A stretch of 64,000 bases of DNA from Amaricoccus macauensis (GCF_014201905.1 NZ_JACHFM010000002.1:186001-250000); one strand, 5' to 3'; shown: positions 9,991 through 22,260, numbered from the stretch's first letter. Notes: generated by a model from the sequence alone, not told the origin. Numbers and translations are program-made.

Positions 9991-10746
9991 TCAGAGCTTC
10001 CAGCCGGAGTGCAGCGCGGCGATGCCCATGGAGAAGTTGCGGTAGCGCACCTGCTCGAAGCCGGCGTCGCGGATCATGCCCGCGAAAGTTTCCTGATCAG
10101 GAAAGCGCCGGATCGATTCGACGAGGTACTGATAGCTTGCCCGGTCGCCGGCGAGAAGCTGGCCGAGGGGCGGGATGACGTTGAAGGAATAGCGGTCGTA
10201 GAGCCACTGCAACGCCGGCTCCGGCATCTGGCTGAACTCCAGCACGAGGAGCCGCCCGCCGGGCTTCAGCACGCGGAACGCTTCCGAGAGCGCGTCCGCG
10301 ATGCGGGTGACGTTCCGGATCCCGAAGGAGATCGTGTAGGCGTCGAAGGTGTTCGCCTCGAACGGCAGCGCCATGGCGTCGCCCACCACCCAGTCGAGCC
10401 GGTCGGCGAAGGTGGTGGCCTCAGCGCGGCGCTGGCCCTCGACGAGCATGTCCTCGGTCATGTCGAGCACGGTCGCGCGGCCATCGCCGTCCACGCGCTC
10501 GAGGAAGCGGAAGGCAATGTCTCCGGTGCCGCCGGCCACGTCGAGCAGGTGCATGCCGGGTCGCGGCGCGAACCAGTCCATCATCGCGTCCTTCCAGACG
10601 CGGTGGATGCCGAGGCTCATGGCGTCGTTCATCAGGTCGTAGCGCGAGGCGACCGAGGAAAACACGCCGTGGACCCGGCCGGCCTTCTCGGCCTCCGGCA
10701 CGGTCTCGAAGCCGAAGTGGGTGGTGCGCGTCTCGTCGTCCGACAT
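9991..10746 (-). CDS. ubiE: Ubiquinone/menaquinone C-methyltransferase UbiE
   Basis: SAM-dependent methyltransferase of ubiquinone (and, where present, menaquinone) synthesis, 251 residues, the normal size. The SAM motif is [15 protein letters not shown]; family signatures [17 protein letters not shown] and [13 protein letters not shown] are intact, as is the C-terminal [17 protein letters not shown]. It acts in the cytoplasm on a membrane-bound benzoquinol. It leads a two-gene operon with ubiB and diverges from mutM across a 79-base gap, an order familiar in alphaproteobacteria. Confidence 0.96.
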   Translation of the reverse strand: MSDDETRTTHFGFETVPEAEKAGRVHGVFSSVASRYDLMNDAMSLGIHRVWKDAMMDWFAPRPGMHLLDVAGGTGDIAFRFLERVDGDGRATVLDMTEDMLVEGQRRAEATTFADRLDWVVGDAMALPFEANTFDAYTISFGIRNVTRIADALSEAFRVLKPGGRLLVLEFSQMPEPALQWLYDRYSFNVIPPLGQLLAGDRASYQYLVESIRRFPDQETFAGMIRDAGFEQVRYRNFSMGIAALHSGWKL

Positions 10747-10775
10747 GCCGGCCTTCCGATGAACCTCGGGCTTGC

Positions 10776-10783
10776 CTTATAAG
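10776..10783. promoter_or_regulatory. CTTATAAG palindrome in the ubiE-mutM divergent promoter region
   Basis: The 79-base gap between the two divergent starts contains one AT-rich element, a perfect CTTATAAG palindrome. It could serve as the -10 region for both directions. No good -35 hexamer can be fixed for either, so this is only a candidate. Confidence 0.3.
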
Positions 10784-10825
10784 CCCCGGGCAGCCGGCTG
10801 CAACCGGCGAGGAGGGGGCGGGCGC

Positions 10826-11674
10826 ATGCCGGAACTACCCGAAGTCGAAACCGTGCGGCGCGGACTGGAGCCTGTGCTGGCCGGACGGCGGATCGTGCGG
10901 GCCGATGTGCGCCGGCCAGACCTGCGCTGGCCGTTCCCGCCGGGGTTCGCCACACGGCTGACCGGGGCGCGGATCATGGCGCTGCGGCGGCGCTCGAAGT
11001 ACCTGCTCGCCGATCTCGACAGCGGCGAGACGCTGATTGCGCATCTCGGCATGTCGGGGCGGATGCTGATCTCCGGCGCCGCGGTGGGCGAATTCCACCA
11101 CGAGCACCCGGCGCCGGCGAAGCACGATCACGTGGTGCTCGACATGGAGGGCGGTGCGCGCGTCACCTTCAACGACGCGCGCCGCTTCGGGGCGATGGAC
11201 CTCTGGCCGACGGCGGACCTCGCGAGCCACCGCCTGCTGGCCGGCCTCGGGCCGGAACCGCTCGGCAACGCGTTCTCCGCGGCGATACTCCTTGCCCGCC
11301 TGGACGGCAGGGTAACGCCGGTGAAGGCGGTGCTCCTCGACCAGCGCGTCGTTGCGGGGCTCGGCAACATCTATGTCTGCGAGGCACTCTGGCGCGCGCG
11401 GATCTCGCCGCTCCGCCTCGCGCGTGACGTGAGCGCCACCGAGGCCGACGAACTGGCGGCGGCGGTGCGACAGGTCCTGCTCGACGCCATTGCCGCGGGA
11501 GGCTCGTCGCTGAAGGACTACCGTCAGGCGGACGGCGAACTCGGCTATTTTCAGCACAGCTTTGCCGTCTACGGTCGCGAGGGCGAGCCCTGCCGCCGTG
11601 ACGACGGCGGCACCATCGCAAGAATGGTCCAGTCCGGCCGGTCGAGCTTCTTCTGCCCGGCCTGCCAGCTCTGA
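10826..11674 (+). CDS. mutM: Formamidopyrimidine-DNA glycosylase (Fpg/MutM)
   Basis: Bifunctional DNA glycosylase/AP lyase that removes 8-oxoguanine and formamidopyrimidines, 282 residues. The catalytic N-terminus PELPEVE (Pro2, Glu3) is intact, as are RRSKYLL, the helix-two-turn-helix segment [14 protein letters not shown] and [14 protein letters not shown] took the ATG at 10826 because it places PELPEVE directly after Met; a purine-rich GGAGGGGGC precedes it. The C-terminal zinc finger is unusual: Cys256, Cys277 and Cys280 are present, but the fourth ligand position, just before Gly-Gly-Thr, is Asp260 (and 259 is Asp). Family members normally have four cysteines there. Confidence 0.95.
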   Translation: MPELPEVETVRRGLEPVLAGRRIVRADVRRPDLRWPFPPGFATRLTGARIMALRRRSKYLLADLDSGETLIAHLGMSGRMLISGAAVGEFHHEHPAPAKHDHVVLDMEGGARVTFNDARRFGAMDLWPTADLASHRLLAGLGPEPLGNAFSAAILLARLDGRVTPVKAVLLDQRVVAGLGNIYVCEALWRARISPLRLARDVSATEADELAAAVRQVLLDAIAAGGSSLKDYRQADGELGYFQHSFAVYGREGEPCRRDDGGTIARMVQSGRSSFFCPACQL

Positions 11675-11744
11675 CCGGCCTGCGGCATCTGGCGCGACCC
11701 CGGTATTCATACTGGCGGAAACCCTATCGGGCAGGAACGAGGGG

Positions 11745-11762
11745 CCCCGCCAACAGGCGGGG
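11745..11762 (+). terminator. Hairpin downstream of mutM, first of a hairpin cluster
   Basis: CCCCGCC-AACA-GGCGGGG forms a perfect 7-bp stem about 70 bases past the mutM stop and is followed by AGAATCTTCCC, only weakly T-rich. Two more perfect hairpins follow, ACGGGC-GAA-GCCCGT (11776-11790) and GGGAGCC-TGCAAA-GGCTCCC (11842-11861). They fill the gap between the convergent mutM and dehydrogenase genes, so together they probably terminate both. Confidence 0.5.
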
Positions 11763-11881
11763 AGAATCTTCCCTCACGGGCGAAGCCCGTTCCGCCGGAG
11801 CGGAGCCGCAAAGGCGGCGGAGCGCCAAGCGGTGGCCGAGCGGGAGCCTGCAAAGGCTCCCCGAGGGCGCCGCTCGCCCGG

Positions 11882-13183
11882 TCAGGCAGCCGTCACCCGC
11901 CAGATCACGTCGCCCACGTCGTCCGCGACGAGAAGCGAGCCGTCCGGTCCCGGCGTCACGCCCACCGGGCGGCCCCAGGAGTCCTTCTCGTCGGGCGAGA
12001 GGAACCCCGAGAGGATGTCGCGCGGCGCCTCGCCCGAAGGCTTGCCGTCGGCGAACGGCACGAAGATCACCCGGTAGCCGCTGAGGTTCGAGCGGTTCCA
12101 TGAGCCGTGCTGCCCGATCGCCATGCCTTCGGGCCAGCCGGGGAAGTATCCCGCCGGCAGCCAGCAGAGCCCGAGCGACGCGGTGTGCCCGCCAAGCGCG
12201 TAGTCGGGGGTGAGCGCGGTGGCGACCTGCTTCGCGTCCTGCTTCACCCGGTCGTCGACGGTCTGGCCCCAGTAGCAATAGGGCCAGCCGTAGAAGCCAC
12301 CCTCCCGGACCGACGTGAGATAGTCGGGCGGCGTCTCGTCGCCGAGACCGTCGCGCTCGTTCACCACGGTCCAGAGCGTTTCGGTCCCGGGCTCCCACGC
12401 GAGGCCCACCGGATTGCGCAGGCCGCCGGCGAAGACCCGGGCGGCGCCGGTTTCGAGATCGACCTCCCAGACGGCGGCGCGGCCTTCCTCGGCGGCCATG
12501 CCCTGATCGGCGATGTTGGTGAGCGAGCCGACGCCGGCGTAGAGCCGCTTGCCGTCGGGGCTCGCGAGCAGGCTGCGCGTCCAGTGGCCGCCGGGTTTGA
12601 ACTCGGCGATCCGGCGTCCTTCACCCTCGAGACGCGTGGCACCCGGCACGAAGGGGAAGGCGAGGATGCCGTCGGTGTTGCCGACGTAGAATGTGTCACC
12701 GACCAGCGCCATGCCGAACGGCTGGCGCAGCCCCGCGCGGTAGACCTCGCGCACCTCGGCCGCGCCGTCGCCGTCGGCGTCGCGCAGCAGCGTGATCCGG
12801 TTCGGGCTCGGGCCGACCGCGGCGGCGCGCTTCATGGTCGAGAACATCGCGTAGTCGAAGGCGGAGCGTACCTTGCCGAAATCCTGCAGTGCCTCGGCGG
12901 TCAGCACATCGCCGTTCGGCAGCACATGGATCCAGCGCGGATGCTTCAGGCCGGCGGCGAAGGCGTTGACCTTGAGGCCGGGCGCCGCGACCGGCGTCTG
13001 TCCGCCGCTCCAGCCCTTTGCCGTCGGCATCTTCAGCGTGGGGATCCCCTGCGGCTTCCCCTCCGGGATCGTCGGACTGCCGCCGATGGCGGGCACATGC
13101 GGCGTCGCGCCCCAGCGCCGGGCGAGGATTGCGGCCGATCCGATCACCGCCACGCCGCGTGCGAACACGTCGGAAAATGCCAT
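11882..13183 (-). CDS. PQQ-dependent sugar dehydrogenase family protein (sorbosone dehydrogenase-like)
   Basis: 433 residues with the six-bladed beta-propeller layout of the soluble glucose/sorbosone dehydrogenase family. Repeating blade motifs are visible: HPRWIHVLPNGDVLTAE, LRQPFGMALVGDTFYVGN, LLASPDGKRLYAGVGS, LRNPVGLAWEPG, EGGFYGWPYCYWG and GRPVGVTPGPDGSLLVADD. The N-terminus has a hydrophobic stretch (VAVIGSAAILA) that may be a signal or anchor, so a periplasmic location is likely. AAGGGGA precedes the ATG. It would oxidise a sugar or aldehyde and pass electrons to the respiratory chain if PQQ is available; no pqq genes are in the window and the substrate is unknown. Confidence 0.8.
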   Translation of the reverse strand: MAFSDVFARGVAVIGSAAILARRWGATPHVPAIGGSPTIPEGKPQGIPTLKMPTAKGWSGGQTPVAAPGLKVNAFAAGLKHPRWIHVLPNGDVLTAEALQDFGKVRSAFDYAMFSTMKRAAAVGPSPNRITLLRDADGDGAAEVREVYRAGLRQPFGMALVGDTFYVGNTDGILAFPFVPGATRLEGEGRRIAEFKPGGHWTRSLLASPDGKRLYAGVGSLTNIADQGMAAEEGRAAVWEVDLETGAARVFAGGLRNPVGLAWEPGTETLWTVVNERDGLGDETPPDYLTSVREGGFYGWPYCYWGQTVDDRVKQDAKQVATALTPDYALGGHTASLGLCWLPAGYFPGWPEGMAIGQHGSWNRSNLSGYRVIFVPFADGKPSGEAPRDILSGFLSPDEKDSWGRPVGVTPGPDGSLLVADDVGDVIWRVTAA

Positions 13184-13274
13184 GAGAGTCCCCTTGCCGA
13201 CCGGTCACGCGCCGGCCGCCGGCACGCTAGCCGATGCGCGCGAGCGGGGAAACCCCGCCCGCTTTCGCCGTCGC

Positions 13275-14084
13275 TCAGCGCTCGAGGAAGTCGAGGAGTG
13301 CCCGGTTGAAGGTGTCCGGGTGGCTGGTGGTGCAGCCGTGCGGCGCGCCGCGAAGCACGACGAGGCGGCTGCCGGGGATCCTCTCGTGGGTGAGCGCGCC
13401 CGAGCCTTCGATCGGCACGATCGAGTCCGAGTCGCCGTGGATCACGAGGGTCGGAACGGTCACGCGCTCGAGATCGTCCCGGAAGTCCGTGGTGCCGAAC
13501 GCCTGCATGCAACCGAGCGCCGCGGTCTGGTCGGACTGCCGGCAGAGGGCGATCGCCTTCTGCAGGTCTTCCTCGCTCACCTTCAGCTCATCGCTGACGG
13601 AGAAGAACGCGCGGGCGAAGCCGTCGAAGAAGCCGTCGCGGTCGGCGCGAAGCTGGCTCTCCATTTCCTTCGCGGCCTCTTCCGCCAGCGGCCCGGCGGG
13701 ATTGTCCGGGGTTTTCAGCATGTAGGGCGGAATCGCGGCGGCGAAGACCACGGCGGCGAGCCGGTCCTCGCCGTGATTCGCCACGTAGCGCGCGACCTCG
13801 CCGCCGCCCATGGAGAACCCGACGAGCGTCACGTCCGAGAGATCCCGCTCGGCAAGGATGCCTTCGAGATCCGCCGCGAGCGTATCGTAGTCAAAGCCTG
13901 AGTCGGGCTTCTCCGACTGGCCGAAGCCGCGCCGGTCGTAGGTGATGACGCGAAAGCCCGCGTCGGTCAGCGGCCCGACCTGCTTTTCCCACGCCGCGCC
14001 GGAGAGCGGCCAGCCGTGGATCAGCACGACCGGCCGCCCGGACCCGCCGGAGTCCTCCACGTGAAGTTTGACGCGCTCGGCCAT
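13275..14084 (-). CDS. Alpha/beta hydrolase (non-heme chloroperoxidase-like)
   Basis: 269-residue alpha/beta hydrolase. The oxyanion HGW is at 23-25, the nucleophile elbow GFSMGG places Ser91, the acid is in HGDSDSIVP (Asp218 or Asp220) and the general base is His249 in APHG. TYDRRGFGQSEKP and the cap region resemble cofactor-free haloperoxidases and aryl esterases, which also show perhydrolase activity. GGAGAT lies before the ATG. Its neighbours, a sugar dehydrogenase on the same strand 91 bases downstream and uvrA divergent, say little about its role. The true substrate is unknown. Confidence 0.85.
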   Translation of the reverse strand: MAERVKLHVEDSGGSGRPVVLIHGWPLSGAAWEKQVGPLTDAGFRVITYDRRGFGQSEKPDSGFDYDTLAADLEGILAERDLSDVTLVGFSMGGGEVARYVANHGEDRLAAVVFAAAIPPYMLKTPDNPAGPLAEEAAKEMESQLRADRDGFFDGFARAFFSVSDELKVSEEDLQKAIALCRQSDQTAALGCMQAFGTTDFRDDLERVTVPTLVIHGDSDSIVPIEGSGALTHERIPGSRLVVLRGAPHGCTTSHPDTFNRALLDFLER

Positions 14085-14332
14085 GACATCTCCGTTCCTG
14101 CGTGTGGGACATGCAGTTCCAACAGGGCAGGCGCCGCTCCGTTCCTGCAGAAGCGGGGCGTGAGGCGGAAAGGCGCCGTCCGATGCCCGAAAGGCGGCTG
14201 CGCTAAACGGGCAGGGGCGGGGAGCGGGGTCGCGCCGGTCTTGTGGACGATCCCGTTTTGTTCTAGTTACCGTGGGACTCGCATCTGCCGCGGGGCACGC
14301 TATCTATCGCCTTTCGGCGGGGACGGGCATGC

Positions 14333-17209
<2,877 letters not shown>

Positions 17210-17230
17210 CTGTGCGCCGCCCGCCCGGAT

Positions 17231-17247
17231 CGGCTCCGGCAGAGCCG
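17231..17247 (+). terminator. Hairpin after uvrA
   Basis: CGGCTC-CGGCA-GAGCCG, a 6-bp perfect stem 22 bases after the uvrA stop, without a T-run. It may be a Rho-independent-like stop or an RNA-stabilising 3' end. Confidence 0.4.
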
Positions 17248-17425
17248 GGGTGACCGCTGGCGGGGCGGGCGGCGCGGGTGCGGGCGCGGGGGCGCGCACC
17301 GATCAACCAGTCACTCAAACTCTCGTCAGTCCCCGCGCCGCCCGAGCAGCATATAGTCGAGCGACGTATGTAACGTCTCATCACGGCTTCTTGTGCGCCG
17401 GTTTCCGCCGTCCGCGGGGGTGCTG

Positions 17426-19816
17426 ATGACGCTGCCCGAGCCCTTTGCCTCGTGGTTCGCGCGGCGGGACTGGACGCCGCATCCGCATCAGCTCGAGCTT
17501 CTCGCCCGCTCCGGCGATGCCTCGACGCTGCTGATCGCGCCGACGGGCGGCGGCAAGACGCTGGCGGGGTTTCTCCCCAGCCTCGTCGCGCTTGGCACCG
17601 CACCGCCCCCGGGGCTGCACACGATCTATGTCTCGCCGCTGAAGGCCCTTGCCGCCGACATCCGCCGCAATCTCATGCAGCCGCTGGCCGAGATGGGACT
17701 TGGCATCCGGGTGGAGGACAGGACAGGCGACACGGGCGCCGGGGCGCGCGCGCGCCAGCGGGTGGACCCGCCGCACATCCTGCTGACGACGCCGGAGTCG
17801 CTGGCGCTCATGCTCTCCTATGAGGAGGCGCCGCGGATTTTCGGCTCGCTGACGCGGGTCATTGTCGACGAGATCCATGCGCTCGCCGAGTCAAAGCGCG
17901 GTGACCAGCTCATGCTCTGCCTCGCGCGCCTCCAGACGCTCGCGCCGGGCCTCGCGCGCGTCGGGCTCTCGGCGACGGTGGAGGATCCGCCGGCGCTCGC
18001 GGGGTGGCTCGGAGCGGGGACACAGATCCTGATGGCGGAGGCCGGGCCGGAGCCCGACATCTCGATCCTCGAGACCGAAACGCCGCCGCCCTGGGCCGGC
18101 CAGACCGCGACCTATGCCGCGCCGGCGGTCATGGAACTGATCCGCAAGGCGCGGACCACGCTGGTCTTCATCAACACCCGGGCGCAGGCGGAGGTGTTCT
18201 TTCAGCACCTCTGGGCCGCGAACGACGAGACCCTGCCGATCGCGCTCCACCACGGCTCGCTGTCGCGCGAGGCCCGGGGCAAGGTCGAGGCGGCGATGGT
18301 TGCGGGCGAGCTGCGCGCCATCGTCGCCACCGGCTCGCTCGATCTCGGCATCGACTGGGGCGACGTGGATCTGGTGATCCAGGTGGGCGCGCCGAAGAAC
18401 GTCAAGCGCCTCGTGCAACGCATCGGCCGGGCGAACCATCGCTACAACGCGCCCTCGCGCGCCGTGCTCGTGCCGTCGAACCGCTTCGAGGTGCTCGAAT
18501 GCCGCGCGGCGCTCGACGCCGTGCGTGAGCACGCGCTAGACGGCGAGCCGCGCGGTCCGGGTCCGCTCGACGTGCTCTGCCAGCACATCCTTCTCACCGC
18601 CTGCGCCGGGCCGTTCGAGGCCGACGGGCTGTTCGCCGAGGCGCGACGGGCGGGGCCCTATGCCGCGCTGTCACGGGTCGATTTCGACGCCTGCCTCGAG
18701 TTCTGCGCCACCGGCGGCTATGCGTTCCGGGCCTATGACCGCTGGCAGCGGCTGGTGGAGCGTGACGGCCGCTGGCAGCTCCGCGACCCGCGCCGGGCGC
18801 GGACGATCCGCATGAACGTCGGCACCATCGTCGCGACGGAACTGCTGAAGGTGCGGCTGAGGGGCAGGGGTGGTGCCCCCCTCGGCGAGGTCGAGGAGGA
18901 TTTCGCGGCGACGCTCGCGCCGGGCGACACCTTCCTCTTCGGCGGCGAGACGGTGCGCTTCGAGAGCCTGCGCGAGATGTCGGTGGAGGTGACGCGGCAG
19001 GTATCGGTCAATCCGCGCATCGCCATGTATGCCGGGACCAAGTTCGCCACCTCGACGCTGCTCTCGCATCGGGTGATTGCCCTTCTCTCCGATCCCGCGG
19101 CGTGGGCGGGTCTGCCCGGCCATGTCCGCGACTGGCTCGCGTTGCAGGCCGAGGTGAGCCGGCTGCCGCGTCCGGGGTATCTGCTGGCCGAGACCTTCCG
19201 GCGCGGGCCGCACCAGCACCTTTGCCTTTACGGCTTCGCCGGGCGGAACGCGCATCAGACGCTGGGCCTGCTTGTCACGCGCCGGATGGAGACGGCCGGG
19301 CTGCATCCCCTGTCGTTTGTCGCGAACGACTACGCGCTGCTGGTGAGCGGTCTCGAAGAGGTGACCGATCCGGGCGCCTTGCTGGTGCCCGAGATGCTGC
19401 GCGATGATCTGGAGGGCTGGCTCGGCGAGAACGCGGTGATGAAGCGCACCTTCCGCGACGCGGCGACGATCGCCGGGCTCATCGAGAAGAACCTGCCCGG
19501 ACGGCGCAAGACCGGCCGGCAGGCGACGTTCTCGACGGATATCCTCTACGACACGCTGCGCCGTTACGACCCGGGCCACCTGTTGCTGCGGATAACCCGC
19601 GCCGAAGCCGGGCGCGGGCTGGTGGATTTTGGCCGGGTCGAGGAGATGCTGGCGCGCAGTCGCGGCCGGATCGACGTGGTGCGGGCGCCGCATGTGACAC
19701 CGCTGGCCGCGCCGCTCTTTCTCGAAATGGGGCGCGTGCCGATCCGGGGCCGGGCGGAAGCGCGGCTCGTCGCCGAGGCGGCGGCCGCGCTGCTGGCCGA
19801 GGCGGGGCTGGACTAG
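17426..19816 (+). CDS. Lhr-family DEXH helicase (ligase-associated DNA damage response type)
   Basis: 796-residue superfamily 2 helicase of the Lhr-core group. Motifs: APTGGGKT (38-45), YVSPLKALAADI, TTPESLALML, VDEIHALAESKRG near residue 148, GLSATVEDP, TTLVFINTRAQAE, ATGSLDLGIDW and QRIGRANHRYN. After the helicase core comes the long C-terminal half (winged-helix and beta-barrel region) typical of Lhr proteins, so size and order match the ligase-associated helicases of alphaproteobacteria. I chose ATG 17426; the frame continues 11 codons upstream without clear support. Usual partners (ATP-dependent ligase, exonuclease, PdeM endonuclease) are not adjacent. Its stop overlaps the convergent flavoprotein stop in a shared CTAG. 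Confidence 0.86.
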   Translation: MTLPEPFASWFARRDWTPHPHQLELLARSGDASTLLIAPTGGGKTLAGFLPSLVALGTAPPPGLHTIYVSPLKALAADIRRNLMQPLAEMGLGIRVEDRTGDTGAGARARQRVDPPHILLTTPESLALMLSYEEAPRIFGSLTRVIVDEIHALAESKRGDQLMLCLARLQTLAPGLARVGLSATVEDPPALAGWLGAGTQILMAEAGPEPDISILETETPPPWAGQTATYAAPAVMELIRKARTTLVFINTRAQAEVFFQHLWAANDETLPIALHHGSLSREARGKVEAAMVAGELRAIVATGSLDLGIDWGDVDLVIQVGAPKNVKRLVQRIGRANHRYNAPSRAVLVPSNRFEVLECRAALDAVREHALDGEPRGPGPLDVLCQHILLTACAGPFEADGLFAEARRAGPYAALSRVDFDACLEFCATGGYAFRAYDRWQRLVERDGRWQLRDPRRARTIRMNVGTIVATELLKVRLRGRGGAPLGEVEEDFAATLAPGDTFLFGGETVRFESLREMSVEVTRQVSVNPRIAMYAGTKFATSTLLSHRVIALLSDPAAWAGLPGHVRDWLALQAEVSRLPRPGYLLAETFRRGPHQHLCLYGFAGRNAHQTLGLLVTRRMETAGLHPLSFVANDYALLVSGLEEVTDPGALLVPEMLRDDLEGWLGENAVMKRTFRDAATIAGLIEKNLPGRRKTGRQATFSTDILYDTLRRYDPGHLLLRITRAEAGRGLVDFGRVEEMLARSRGRIDVVRAPHVTPLAAPLFLEMGRVPIRGRAEARLVAEAAAALLAEAGLD

Positions 19817-22260
19817 AGTTTCACCCGTTCGGAGCGCGGGTCGTAGAGCGGCGCGAGGGATGCATCCGCCGGGCAGAGGCGCCCGGCGATGTCGATGGCG
19901 TAGGTCGAGGCCAGCATCTCGGCTCCGGTCTCGCCGGGCGAGCAGGGGACATAGCCGAGGCCGATGGCGCCACCGAGCGCGTGGCCGTAGTTGCCCGAGG
20001 TCACGTGCCCGACGACCTTGCCGTCGCGCAGGATCGGCTCGCCGTGGTAGAGCAGCGCCTCCGGGTCGGTCAGGCGGAATTGCATCAGCCGGCGGGAGAG
20101 GCCGGTCTCGCGGACCTTGAGGATCGCGTCGCGGCCGATGAAGTCGCCCTTGCCCGTCCTGACCGCGAAGCCGAGGCCCGCCTCCAGCACGTGGTCCTCG
20201 TCGGTGATGTCGTGGCCGAAGTGGCGGAAAGCCCTCTCGATGCGGCAGCTGTCCATGGCGTGCAGGCCGCAGAGCCGGAGCCCCACTTCCGTTCCGGCCT
20301 CGACCAGCGTCTCGAAGACGTGGGCTGCCTGCTCCGTGGGGACGTAGAGCTCCCAGCCGAGTTCGCCCACGTAGCTCACACGATGCGCGCGGGCGAGGCC
20401 CATGCCGATCTCGATCTCCCGCGCCGTCCCGAACGGGAAAGCGCCGTTCGAGAAGTCGTCCGGTGAGACCAGTGCCATGAGATCGCGCGCCTTCGGTCCC
20501 ATGAGCGGCAGCACCGCCTCGCCGGAGGAGACGTCGGTGACGACGGCGGCCGCGTCGCCCAGATGCCGGCGCAGCCAGTTCAGGTCGCGCTGCAACGTGG
20601 CGCCGGGCACCACGAGCAGGAAGGCGGTCTCGGAGAGGCGCGTCACCGTGAGGTCGCTCTCGATGCCGCCCCGCGCGTTCAGCATCTGGGTGTAGACGAT
20701 GCGGCCCGCCGCGACGTCCATGTCGTTGGCGCAGAGAGTCTGCAGGACCGCGAGCGCGTCGCGGCCCTCGACGCGGATCTTGCCGAAGGAGGTCATGTCG
20801 AGGAGGCCGACGCCCTCGCGCAGGGCCATGTGCTCGGCGCGCTGGTTGTCGAACCAGTTCGCCCGGCCCCAGGTGTAGCGGTATTCGGCTGGCTGGCCGG
20901 CGTCGGCGAACCAGTTCGCCCGCTCCCAGCCGGCGACCTCGCCAAAGACCGCGCCGCGCGCCTTCAGGTGCTCGTGCAGCGGTGAGCGGCGAATGCCGCG
21001 GCTGCTCGCCATCTGGCGGTAGGGGAAGTGGTCGGCGTAGAGCAGGCCGAGGGTCTCGCTCACCCGCTCGCGCAGGTAGCGGCGGTTCTTCTGGAACGGC
21101 TGGGCCCGGCGGACATCGACCTCCCAGAGATCGAACGGCGGGGCGCCGTCGGTCATCCAGCGGGCGAGTGCCATGCCCGCACCTCCCGACGAGGCGATGC
21201 CGATCGAATTGTAGCCCGCCGCGACCCAGTAGCCGCGCAGCTCCGGCGCCTCGCCGAGGTAGTAGCGATCATCCGGCGTGAAGCTCTCCGGGCCGTTGAA
21301 GAAGGTGTGGATCCCGGCCTCGGCCAGCATCGGCATCCGGTGGATCGCCTTCTCGAGGATCGGCTCGAAGTGGTCGAAGTCTTCCGGCAACTGGTCGAAG
21401 CAGAAGTCCTCGCGGATGCCGTCCATCCCCCAGGGCTTGGCCACCGGCTCGAAGGCGCCGAGCAGGATCTTGCCTGCGTCTTCCTTGAAGTAGGCGCATT
21501 CCTCGGGGACGCGCAGGACGGGCAGCCGCTGCAGTTCCGGGATCGTCTCGGTGACGATGTAGAAGTGTTCGCAGGCGTGGAGTGGCACGGTGACGCCGTT
21601 CCGCGCGGCAAGATCGCGCCCCCACATGCCGCCGCAGTTCACCACGTGCTCGGCGGCGATGTGGCCGCTTTCCTCGCCGCTCTGCCAGTCGACGCCGGTG
21701 ACGCGGCCGCCCGCGGTGGTGACGGTGCTCACCTTGACGTTCTCGACGATGCGTGCGCCGCGCATCCGGGCGCCCTTCGCGAGCGCCAGCGCGACGTTGC
21801 CCGGATCGGCCTGACCATCCTTGGGCAGGTGCACGCCGGCGACGACGCCGTCGAGGTTCAGGTGGGGGTGCATCGCGCCGACCTCGGAGGGCGTCAGCTC
21901 GTGGACCTCGACCCCGAAGGCACGGGCCATGCCGGCGAGGCGCAGGATCTCCTCCCGACGCTCGGTGCTGAGCGCGACGGTCATCGAACCGCACTGGCGA
22001 AAGCCGGTGGCAAGGCCGGTCTCGGCTTCCAGCCGCATGTAGAGATCGGCGGAGTACTTCGCGAGACGGGTGCGGTTCTGGGTGCTCTGGAGCTGACCGA
22101 CGAGCCCGGCCGCGTGCCAGGTGGTGCCGGACGTGAGCTGCTTGCGCTCCAGCAGCACGATGTCGGTCCAGCCGAGTTCGGCGAGGTGATAGGCAACGGA
22201 ACAGCCGGAGATGCCGCCACCGATGATGACGACGCGGGCGGCGGAAGGCAGGTCGGGCAT
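19813..22260 (-). CDS. Dimethylglycine/sarcosine dehydrogenase-like FAD protein with GcvT domain
   Basis: 815 residues in the DMGDH/SARDH layout. The N-terminal FAD oxidoreductase starts VVIIGGGISGCSVAYHL, with TTWHAAGLVG carrying the histidine that binds FAD covalently in the mammalian enzyme. A FAO_M linker follows near 390-450 (FFNGPESFTPD, GYNSIGIASSGG), then a GcvT-like folate-binding domain and its C-terminal barrel. It would demethylate an N-methylated glycine and pass the one-carbon unit to tetrahydrofolate. I took the ATG at 22260, which starts directly at the FAD fold; the 111-residue longer reading runs through the divergent promoter. The neighbouring XRE-cupin gene is its probable regulator. 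Confidence 0.87.
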   Translation of the reverse strand: MPDLPSAARVVIIGGGISGCSVAYHLAELGWTDIVLLERKQLTSGTTWHAAGLVGQLQSTQNRTRLAKYSADLYMRLEAETGLATGFRQCGSMTVALSTERREEILRLAGMARAFGVEVHELTPSEVGAMHPHLNLDGVVAGVHLPKDGQADPGNVALALAKGARMRGARIVENVKVSTVTTAGGRVTGVDWQSGEESGHIAAEHVVNCGGMWGRDLAARNGVTVPLHACEHFYIVTETIPELQRLPVLRVPEECAYFKEDAGKILLGAFEPVAKPWGMDGIREDFCFDQLPEDFDHFEPILEKAIHRMPMLAEAGIHTFFNGPESFTPDDRYYLGEAPELRGYWVAAGYNSIGIASSGGAGMALARWMTDGAPPFDLWEVDVRRAQPFQKNRRYLRERVSETLGLLYADHFPYRQMASSRGIRRSPLHEHLKARGAVFGEVAGWERANWFADAGQPAEYRYTWGRANWFDNQRAEHMALREGVGLLDMTSFGKIRVEGRDALAVLQTLCANDMDVAAGRIVYTQMLNARGGIESDLTVTRLSETAFLLVVPGATLQRDLNWLRRHLGDAAAVVTDVSSGEAVLPLMGPKARDLMALVSPDDFSNGAFPFGTAREIEIGMGLARAHRVSYVGELGWELYVPTEQAAHVFETLVEAGTEVGLRLCGLHAMDSCRIERAFRHFGHDITDEDHVLEAGLGFAVRTGKGDFIGRDAILKVRETGLSRRLMQFRLTDPEALLYHGEPILRDGKVVGHVTSGNYGHALGGAIGLGYVPCSPGETGAEMLASTYAIDIAGRLCPADASLAPLYDPRSERVKL

